Assembly: GCA_947625315.1 (NCBI GenBank)
Contig: CANQOE010000004.1
Location: forward strand, 1-19,807
Direction: 5' to 3'
DNA length: 19,807 nt
Source of the DNA: an uncultured Bacilli bacterium
Lineage (GTDB): Bacteria > Bacillota_I > Bacilli_A > RF39 > UBA660
Shown here in pieces: positions 7,238-12,326 of this stretch. Made by a program: the position numbers and the translations under genes. Each line of letters starts with the position of its first letter. Within the stretch, counting starts at the first letter, position 1. The notes under the pieces are model-generated. The model searched no databases, was not told the DNA's origin, and was given only the letters and a program-made list of their open reading frames with translations.

Positions 7238-7485
7238 CTAACAAACCTCAAACTATTAATTAAACCTTTAATTAATATCTCATGATTATCCATACTATTA
7301 ACCGTTAAATTTTCTCCTTCAATAATTAAATTAAATTCTTTTAACTTTAATTCAATTAAATTATCTGTTAATGTATTTAGAGTTTGATAGTAATAAACAT
7401 GCAAACAATTATTAAAAATATCTATATAATAGTCTTGATCTAATAAAAAATTCTGCATATTTTTAATTATTTTCATGAGTTTCAC
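7234..7485 (-). CDS. yqfC: YqfC/YabP-family sporulation protein, 83 aa
   Basis: The small beta-rich YabP/YqfC domain is recognisable in LKLKEFNLIIEGENL, then NHEILIKGLINSLRF: alternating strands with the I-x-G-x-x-L and I-x-G-x-I motifs, ending in an S-x-x-F as in YqfC. Adjacency to yqfD with an ATGA overlap strongly supports the call, since the two are almost always paired. It is slightly shorter than B. subtilis YqfC. The ATG at 7485 has GGGTGAA 4 nt upstream; an in-frame ATG follows at codon 4. The TGA stop shows that the standard genetic code is used. Confidence 0.82.
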   Translation of the reverse strand: MKLMKIIKNMQNFLLDQDYYIDIFNNCLHVYYYQTLNTLTDNLIELKLKEFNLIIEGENLTVNSMDNHEILIKGLINSLRFVR

Positions 7486-7510
7486 CCATTTAATTTTATG
7501 ATTAAAATAA

Positions 7511-7535
7511 CTAAAAAAAACTAACTTTTTAGTTT
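7511..7535 (-). terminator. Third downstream hairpin, strong minus-strand terminator
   Basis: A stem AAACTAA/TTAGTTT (7518-7524 with 7529-7535) with a 4-nt loop is followed on the minus strand by eight T (7513-7520, shared with the stem end). It lies 25 nt before yqfC, so it either backs up efp termination or attenuates transcription into the yqfC operon. Confidence 0.6.
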
Positions 7536-7549
7536 AAGTTAAATAATTA

Positions 7550-7571
7550 TTTTGCGGTTACAACCGCAAAA
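7550..7571. terminator. GC-richer palindromic hairpin between efp and yqfC
   Basis: TTTTGCGGTT (7550-7559) and AACCGCAAAA (7562-7571) form a 10-bp perfect inverted repeat with a 2-nt centre, the most stable hairpin in this gap. On the minus strand a broken T/A tract follows. It is the middle of three successive hairpins after efp. Confidence 0.55.
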
Positions 7572-7595
7572 TAAAAAGTAGACCTAAATCTACTT
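7568..7595 (-). terminator. Primary terminator of rpmG-efp
   Basis: AAGTAGA (7576-7582) and TCTACTT (7589-7595) form a stem with a 6-nt loop right after the efp stop codon, followed on the minus strand by TTTATTTT. It is the first hairpin met by the transcript. Confidence 0.65.
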
Positions 7596-7599
7596 AACT

Positions 7600-8160
7600 C
7601 TATGCTCTTGAAGAATATTTACCATCACGAGTAGAAATAATAATTTTTTCTCCTTCATTAATAAATAAAGGAACTTTTACTACATAACCAGTTTCAATTT
7701 TGGCATCTTTTTGCGCATTATTTGTCGTATTACCTTTAACAGCTGGTTCAGTTTCAATTACTTCATATTCCACTTTTTCAGGTAAATCAATACCTAAAAT
7801 CTCACCCTCATAGAACTCTACTGTAATGTCTAAACCTTCTTTAATAAACTTAACATTATCTCCTAAAACTTTAGCAGATATTTCAATTTGTTCATAAGTT
7901 TCATTATTCATAAATACATAATTATCTCCTGCACTATATAAATATTGCATTGGAGTTCTATCAACATGAGCTCGAGCTATTTTAATATTGGTATTATATG
8001 TATCTTCAGTTATGGAACCAGTTCTTAAATTCTTTAATTTCATTCTAACAAAAGCGGAACCTTTACCAGGTTTAACATGTTGGAATTCAACAATTTGGTA
8101 TAAATTATTATCCATAATAATTGTCATTCCGTTTTTAATATCATTAATATTAATATTCAT
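7600..8160 (-). CDS. efp: Translation elongation factor P
   Basis: EF-P relieves ribosome stalling at polyproline. The three-domain, 186-residue form is complete: domain I KOW-like with FQHVKPGKGSAFVR, domain II YMYLYSAG-type (here MQYLYSAGDNYVFMN) and domain III with the C-terminal signature KVPLFINEGEKIIISTRDG. The loop-tip residue is Lys33, the equivalent of the Lys modified in other bacteria; the modifying enzyme is not in this window. The ATG at 8160 has AGGAGG 5 nt upstream. It lies 13 nt after rpmG and is presumably cotranscribed with it from the promoter at 8370-8398. Three hairpins follow. Confidence 0.97.
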   Translation of the reverse strand: MNININDIKNGMTIIMDNNLYQIVEFQHVKPGKGSAFVRMKLKNLRTGSITEDTYNTNIKIARAHVDRTPMQYLYSAGDNYVFMNNETYEQIEISAKVLGDNVKFIKEGLDITVEFYEGEILGIDLPEKVEYEVIETEPAVKGNTTNNAQKDAKIETGYVVKVPLFINEGEKIIISTRDGKYSSRA

Positions 8161-8173
8161 TCTTTACCTCCTA

Positions 8174-8338
8174 TTATTTTTTTTCTTTTACGATTTGATG
8201 TTTATGGCAATTTTTACAATATTTCTTTACTTCTAAACGATCAGGAGTATTTTTCTTATTTTTAGAAGTACATCTAAGTTCTTCACCACACACTGTACAT
8301 TTAAGTGTTACATAATTACGATTTTCATTTTTGGCCAT
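8174..8338 (-). CDS. rpmG: 50S ribosomal protein L33
   Basis: A 54-residue frame, too short for many gene finders: MAKNENRNYVTLKCTVCGEE, then a TSKNKKNTPDRLEVKKYC segment ending KNCHKHQ. This is L33, with both zinc-ribbon CxxC pairs (C14/C17, C41/C44), so it is the zinc-binding form. The N-K-K-N-T-P-D-R-L-E-x-K-K-Y-C block is highly diagnostic. The ATG at 8338 has AAGGAGGTG upstream at good spacing. It is followed 13 nt later by efp. Zinc-binding L33 is often duplicated with a zinc-free copy elsewhere; that cannot be judged here. Confidence 0.95.
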   Translation of the reverse strand: MAKNENRNYVTLKCTVCGEELRCTSKNKKNTPDRLEVKKYCKNCHKHQIVKEKK

Positions 8339-8369
8339 AAAAGCACCTCCTTTTTAAAAGTTCAGTAGT

Positions 8370-8398
8370 ATTATACCATTAAATTAGTCAGTTGAAAA
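8370..8398 (-). promoter_or_regulatory. Promoter of rpmG-efp
   Basis: On the minus strand, TTTTCA (8393-8398) and a perfect TATAAT (8370-8375) are 17 nt apart, with the L33 ribosome-binding site about 20 nt downstream. The -35 lies within the last codons of the penicillin-binding protein gene. Confidence 0.55.
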
Positions 8399-10342
8399 GA
8401 GAAAATTGTTAATATTTCGTGCAATATAACGATTTACTTGGGAATTATAACTACTATTAGTATTAAGTTGGGCTGTATTAGGACTAACAACTACTAAAGA
8501 GTAATTAGCATCTTCACTATACATTATAAAAGTATTGGAAAGAACATAAGCATCCATTATATTATCATAATCACTATCAATATAAGATTCACTAGTTCCC
8601 GTTTTACCATAAGCTTTAATCTTTTGATTGACATAATAATAACCTGTACCATGGGTAATTACTTCTCTAAATCCTTCTTGCACTCTTTTTAAATAGATAT
8701 CTTCAACATCGACTTTATTTAATAAAGTTCGATTATTTTCTAAAACTATATCTCCATTTTCATTTTTAATATTATGCATTAAATTAAGTTTTAGACGCTC
8801 TCCATTATTAGCAATCGTATTAATATATTGTAGTAAACCTACTGGTGTATATGTATCATATTGCCCAATAGCTAAATTCATTAAAAGATCCGCGGCAACT
8901 TTTTCGCCCTTTAAACCAACAGTTTCATTAGGTAAATCAATACCGGTAAGAGAACCTAAACCAAAAGAAGCATACATTTCCCGATATTTATTAAAAGGTT
9001 CTTCATCAACATCAACTTGCATATCATATTTATAATTATAACCGGCGACTTTTAAAGCCGTGATAAACTGATAATAATTACTACTTTGGGCTAAAGCTTT
9101 AATATCATTAATTTTTCCTAATCTTTTCCAACTACATTTAGGAGGTATATTAGCTAGTTTTACACAAGAATCTACCATCGTTGTTCCAATATCTAAAGCT
9201 TTATATTTATAACCCACACTAATGGAAGCCCCTTTAACAACACTTCCAACGGTATATGCATTCTTAATAACATTTATACTAACATCTTGAAAACTATAAT
9301 CTTTATTATTAGTTATTAATCTAATTCCCCCAATAGCGCGTATAGCTCCCGATTCATAATCTCCCACTAAAGCATAACTTTCTTTATAATATTTAGTATT
9401 GGGTTTCTTTTTAGCTTTAAGTATTTCTTCTTTAATAATTTCTTCAACTTTTAATTGAATATCCATATCTATTTCTAAAGTTAAATCATTTCCTTTTTTA
9501 GATTCTCTAACTAATTTTAATTCATTATTTTCTAATTTATATAAAGCTTTTTCCCCCTTTAAATATTCTTCATAATATTCTTCCAAACCACTTATTCCTA
9601 CTTTATCATTTAAGCTATAACCATCATTAAGTAAATATTCTTTTTCTTTAGGTAAACTATTAGATATAGCCCCTAATATACTTTTTAAAGAATCATTATA
9701 AGGATATACTCTTACCCATGAAAGTTCTCCCACTATTCCCTTTAAATTAGCTTCTAATATTGAGGCATATACATCATCACTAATATCAATTAATAAAGTT
9801 TTATTATCATATATATAACCTTCATTCATCAAATAATAAAAATAAGAACTATACTTTTCTATTTCACTTAAATTATCAATGTCTTCTTCTTTTATTCGTT
9901 CTTTTTTTAATTCATTTAATTCTTCGTTTGTCATTTCTCTTTTTTTAACTAATTCTTTTTCTTCTAAAGTTACTAAATCATTTACTTTATCAGGATATAA
10001 TATCATATAATAATCTCGTAATTTTTCAGTTTTATATTCATATTCAAAATTGGTTAATTTAACTAAATCTTTAGCTATTTTAATTTCTTCTTCTTTAGTT
10101 ATATCACTTTGTTTATGATATATAATTGTATTAACTCCTTTATTATCAACAATTACTCTTCCCTTAATATCTAAAATACGACCTCTAGGAGCACTATTTC
10201 CCTTTACATAAACATTATTTAATTTATCTAATAAATTTAAATAATAATCATGTTTTATAAAAGCTAAATAATATACTCTATATAAAAATAAACTAAATAT
10301 TAAACATATTAAAATAGTTAAAAAAATAAACTTTTTTTTCAT
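8384..10342 (-). CDS. Class B penicillin-binding protein (peptidoglycan transpeptidase)
   Basis: A membrane-anchored DD-transpeptidase of about 652 residues: a short basic N-terminus, one membrane helix (about 5-25), the dimerisation-domain signature SAPRGRILDIKGRVIVD, then the transpeptidase domain. All three active-site motifs are present: S-V-V-K (nucleophile Ser367), S-S-N (420-422) and K-T-G-T (580-583), with GxGSLTGIDLP between them. Residues about 85-170 contain a charged Lys/Glu-rich insertion. I chose the ATG at 10342 (MKKKF) because GGTGA stands 8 nt upstream, whereas the in-frame ATG at 10354 has no ribosome-binding site. Whether it acts in elongation (PBP2-like) or division (PBP3/FtsI-like) cannot be settled. 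Its neighbour rpmG has its own promoter. Confidence 0.93.
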   Translation of the reverse strand: MKKKFIFLTILICLIFSLFLYRVYYLAFIKHDYYLNLLDKLNNVYVKGNSAPRGRILDIKGRVIVDNKGVNTIIYHKQSDITKEEEIKIAKDLVKLTNFEYEYKTEKLRDYYMILYPDKVNDLVTLEEKELVKKREMTNEELNELKKERIKEEDIDNLSEIEKYSSYFYYLMNEGYIYDNKTLLIDISDDVYASILEANLKGIVGELSWVRVYPYNDSLKSILGAISNSLPKEKEYLLNDGYSLNDKVGISGLEEYYEEYLKGEKALYKLENNELKLVRESKKGNDLTLEIDMDIQLKVEEIIKEEILKAKKKPNTKYYKESYALVGDYESGAIRAIGGIRLITNNKDYSFQDVSINVIKNAYTVGSVVKGASISVGYKYKALDIGTTMVDSCVKLANIPPKCSWKRLGKINDIKALAQSSNYYQFITALKVAGYNYKYDMQVDVDEEPFNKYREMYASFGLGSLTGIDLPNETVGLKGEKVAADLLMNLAIGQYDTYTPVGLLQYINTIANNGERLKLNLMHNIKNENGDIVLENNRTLLNKVDVEDIYLKRVQEGFREVITHGTGYYYVNQKIKAYGKTGTSESYIDSDYDNIMDAYVLSNTFIMYSEDANYSLVVVSPNTAQLNTNSSYNSQVNRYIARNINNFLFSTD

Positions 10343-10405
10343 ATACTTCACCATTATTAGTATTCAAAAAATATTTAATTTCATACAATGTAATAGGGTG
10401 ATATT

Positions 10406-10669
10406 ATGTATAATATTATTGAAAAAGCAATGCATAATTTAAAAATTGAAGATGTCCAAAATTTTGCTCTAAGTAAAAATGTCCAATTATCCGAACCAGA
10501 ACTTTTATTTACTTATGAATTTATTAAAAAAAATTGGTCTCAAGTAATTAAAAACCCTAGTATTTTAAACTTAGACCGCTACAAAGATAAATATAGTTTA
10601 GAAAACTTTCAAAAGATTAAAAAATTATTTATTGAATATAGTTCTAAATATCAAGCATTTTTACGTTAA
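10406..10669 (+). CDS. Small protein, possibly DUF2624/YqfT-like, 87 aa
   Basis: A helical soluble protein with no membrane segment. The central SEPELLFTYEFIKKNWSQVI, with a following N-P-S-I-L-N, recalls the 'I-x-L-T-x-x-Q-A-x-x-I-x-x-x-L-R-G-K-x-x-N-I-F' layout of DUF2624 (YqfT), a small family encoded next to nfo in Bacillus. Here nfo is also the neighbour, though convergent, and this context is half of the argument. The ATG at 10406 has GGGTGAT 5 nt upstream. A strong hairpin terminator overlaps its stop codon. It is divergent from the penicillin-binding protein gene. The gene is very likely real; the family assignment is tentative and the role unknown. Confidence 0.75.
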   Translation: MYNIIEKAMHNLKIEDVQNFALSKNVQLSEPELLFTYEFIKKNWSQVIKNPSILNLDRYKDKYSLENFQKIKKLFIEYSSKYQAFLR

Positions 10670-10702
10670 CTGTTAAGACTATTCTTGACAGTTTTATTTT
10701 TT
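10668..10702 (+). terminator. Terminator of the 87-aa gene, facing nfo
   Basis: An 11-bp stem (AACTGTTAAGA at 10668-10678 with TCTTGACAGTT at 10683-10693, one G-U pair), a 4-nt loop and a following TTATTTTTT make a textbook plus-strand terminator. It abuts the nfo stop codon of the opposing gene. Confidence 0.8.
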
Positions 10703-11599
10703 ATAACATTCTCTTATATCTTCCAAAATATGTTCATTAAATTTACCATCTCTAAGCATTTGAATTTCAAACTTATAAGGAGGATATAATCTATTTTTAT
10801 CTTCTAAAGTTTCTCCAATATAAGGAGTTTCAAGTATTTTAGGAATATCTTTTAATTTTTCTTCATTAATAATATTTAATAAATTAGTAAAACCAATTGT
10901 CCCAAATCCAATATTAGCATGTCTATCTTTTTTACTTCCTAAAATATTTTTACTATCATTAATATGGATACATTTAACATATTTTAAACCAATAACTTTA
11001 TCAAAAACATCTAAGAATTCCGTAAACTTACTCATATCAAAACCGGCATCATTTAAGTGACAAGTATCTAAACAAACCCCAATATTATCTTTATTAATAA
11101 CATTATCAATTATATATTTAATTTCTTCTAAAGTAGAACCCAGTTCACTACCTTTACCAGCCATAGTCTCTAATAGAACCATAACACTTGTATTATCTAA
11201 TACTTTATTTAAAGCAAAAACAATATTATCTAAAGCTATATTAGCCTCTATTCCCACACTCGAACCTGGATGTAAAACTAAATATTTAATATTTAACTCT
11301 TCACATCTTTTAATTTCATTTTTTAAAAAATTAATACTAAAATTATATTTACTATCATCTTTATTATTAGCTAAATTAATTATATAAGGAGCATGACAAA
11401 TAACTGTATTAATATTGATATTATTTTCTTGCATTAATTTAAGAGCTTCCCTACTTAAATCTTTATCTAAACTACTACGTAGAGTATTTTGAGGAGCTCC
11501 CGTATAAAACATAAAAGTATTAGCTCCATAACTTATAGCTTCTTTAACACTTCCAAGTAATTGCTCTTTTCCAAAAGATACATGTGAACCGATAATCAT
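10694..11599 (-). CDS. nfo: Endonuclease IV (AP endonuclease)
   Basis: Nfo cleaves 5' of abasic sites in base excision repair and uses three zinc ions. From the chosen start all nine ligands can be placed: H69, H110, E144, D178, H181, H212, D225, H227, E257, nearly the E. coli numbering. Motifs: IGSHVSF at the N-terminus, LVLHPGSSVG, VLLETMAGKGSELG, CLDTCHLNDAGFD, CIHINDSK, DRHANIGFGTIGF, ETPY. The length of 301 is normal for Firmicutes. The ATG at 11599 (MIIGSHVSF) is preferred to an in-frame GTG three codons earlier because AGGTGG sits 5 nt before it. Its promoter overlaps the terminator of the upstream small RNA. Confidence 0.97.
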   Translation of the reverse strand: MIIGSHVSFGKEQLLGSVKEAISYGANTFMFYTGAPQNTLRSSLDKDLSREALKLMQENNININTVICHAPYIINLANNKDDSKYNFSINFLKNEIKRCEELNIKYLVLHPGSSVGIEANIALDNIVFALNKVLDNTSVMVLLETMAGKGSELGSTLEEIKYIIDNVINKDNIGVCLDTCHLNDAGFDMSKFTEFLDVFDKVIGLKYVKCIHINDSKNILGSKKDRHANIGFGTIGFTNLLNIINEEKLKDIPKILETPYIGETLEDKNRLYPPYKFEIQMLRDGKFNEHILEDIRECYKK

Positions 11600-11616
11600 T
11601 TTTACCACCTATAAAT

Positions 11617-11645
11617 ATTATAAAAAAAATAACTTACTTTAACAA
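11617..11645 (-). promoter_or_regulatory. Promoter of nfo, embedded in an upstream terminator
   Basis: TTGTTA (11640-11645), 17 nt, then TATAAT (11617-11622) on the minus strand. The -35 lies in the loop and right arm of the hairpin at 11622-11657, and the -10 directly follows its T-tract, so the same bases end one transcript and begin the next. Confidence 0.55.
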
Positions 11646-11657
11646 GTTATTTTTTAT
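11622..11657 (-). terminator. Intrinsic terminator of the small RNA
   Basis: AATAACTT (11628-11635) and AAGTTATT (11644-11651) form a perfect 8-bp stem, extendable by A-T pairs, with an 8-nt loop, followed on the minus strand by eight T (11622-11629). The mirror image gives a T-tract on the plus strand too. Confidence 0.7.
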
Positions 11658-11766
11658 TTTTACCAATAAAAAATGTGAAAAACATTATCTGTTTAGGCTT
11701 ATGCATCGAATAAATCGCACTTTGCCATACGTCCTAAACGAAAACAGCTTATATGTTTCCACATCT
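11626..11766 (-). ncRNA. Candidate free-standing structured small RNA, about 140 nt
   Basis: No convincing protein is encoded here, yet the region is organised as a transcription unit: a -35/-10 pair upstream, a predicted start near 11766, and an intrinsic terminator. The RNA begins with a long closing helix: AUGUGGAAACAU (11753-11764) pairs with AUGUUUUUCACAU (11673-11685), about 12 bp with one bulge and one G-U. Inside it GUUUAGG pairs with CCUAAAC (7 bp), leaving an asymmetric internal loop in which CUGUUU could compete for the same AAACAG. The apical part can form a small GUGC/GCAU hairpin. It does not match 6S, SRP, tmRNA, RNase P or a common riboswitch as far as I can tell. The family is unknown; folding was done by eye. 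Confidence 0.55.
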
Positions 11767-11772
11767 AAAAAC

Positions 11773-11801
11773 AATATAACATAAATTATTAAAAATGTAA
11801 A
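11773..11801 (-). promoter_or_regulatory. Promoter of the candidate small RNA
   Basis: TTTACA (11796-11801) and TATATT (11773-11778) on the minus strand are separated by exactly 17 nt, each one mismatch from consensus. It lies just past the stop codon of the pilin gene and 7 nt before the closing helix of the RNA. Confidence 0.65.
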
Positions 11802-11804
11802 TAA

Positions 11805-12221
11805 TTATTTCCCACAAGTATTTGAAGCATTATTAGAAGAATCTGTTACATCATCACTTGTAACATCTGGTGCTTTATCTTCAATTAAATTAGTTCCATT
11901 AGATAACCATATTTTATAACTATAGCCTCCATCTTTACTTTCAATTAAGAAACTACCATTATAACCTTCATCTTCTTTTTCAATTAAACCAGCATCTTTT
12001 AAATCTTGAAAAGAATAACATTTATCTCCTGTACCACCATCTTGCGTATACAATGTTTTAGCAGACCCTAACATAAGGTTTGCTTCGGTTGCTAATACTT
12101 GTTTTCTAGCACTAGACATCATTGGTACAACCGCATTCGTAGCAATTAATACTACGACTGCTAATATAACTATAACACTTAATAACTCTACTAAAGTAAA
12201 ACCTTTTTTTAAACTTTTCAA
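11805..12221 (-). CDS. Type IV prepilin-like protein with N-methylation signal
   Basis: The class III signal peptide is clear: a short basic leader MKSLKKG, then FTLVELLSVIVILAVVVLIA, with cleavage expected after Gly7 and the conserved Glu12 at position +5. The rest is a small globular domain with C68 and C136, which may form a disulfide, and an acidic Thr/Ser/Asp-rich tail. I chose the TTG at 12221 because AAGGTGAT lies at the right distance; a GTG three codons earlier lies within that ribosome-binding site. It is isolated: no assembly ATPase, platform protein or prepilin peptidase is in the window. It has its own promoter. It could be a competence/type II-like pseudopilin or a surface-display scaffold. 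Confidence 0.85.
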   Translation of the reverse strand: MKSLKKGFTLVELLSVIVILAVVVLIATNAVVPMMSSARKQVLATEANLMLGSAKTLYTQDGGTGDKCYSFQDLKDAGLIEKEDEGYNGSFLIESKDGGYSYKIWLSNGTNLIEDKAPDVTSDDVTDSSNNASNTCGK

Positions 12222-12241
12222 CCTAATCACCTTCTAAAATA

Positions 12242-12269
12242 ATTATATCAAAAATATCTTTATAGTCAA
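12242..12269 (-). promoter_or_regulatory. Sigma-A promoter of the prepilin gene
   Basis: TTGACT (12264-12269), 16 nt, TATAAT (12242-12247) on the minus strand; the ribosome-binding site follows within 20 nt, so the leader is very short. Confidence 0.75.
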
Positions 12270-12271
12270 TA

Positions 12272-12303
12272 CAAATTAATTTGATTTTTCAAATTAAAAT
12301 TTG
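12272..12303. repeat. Tandem CAAATT palindromes upstream of the prepilin promoter
   Basis: Two inverted repeats with the same half-site lie side by side: CAAATT-AATTTG (12272-12283) and CAAATT-AA-AATTTG (12290-12303). They start 3 nt upstream of the -35 hexamer, where an activator or repressor dimer could bind, or they act as an A/T-rich UP element. There is no T-tract that would make either a terminator for the upstream operon. Confidence 0.5.
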
Positions 12304-12326
12304 AAATATATAATATTTAATTATTT

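Noticed and set aside
7988..8236. Plus-strand open frame of 82 codons with hydrophobic Leu/Phe/Ile-rich product
   Set aside because: It is antisense to efp and rpmG; the hydrophobic composition is what antisense reading of AT-rich, Lys-rich genes gives.
11700..11729. Nine-codon leader peptide MAKCDLFDA within the small RNA region
   Set aside because: The AGGA is too close to the ATG and would sit in the inner helix; nothing downstream looks like a regulated start. Not impossible, but unsupported.
11673..11764. Integron attC-like site, because of the 7-bp GTTTAGG/CCTAAAC core in a long inverted repeat
   Set aside because: The half-sites are in the opposite order to attC (RYYYAAC...GTTRRRY), and there are no integrase or cassettes. 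A promoter and terminator better fit an RNA gene.
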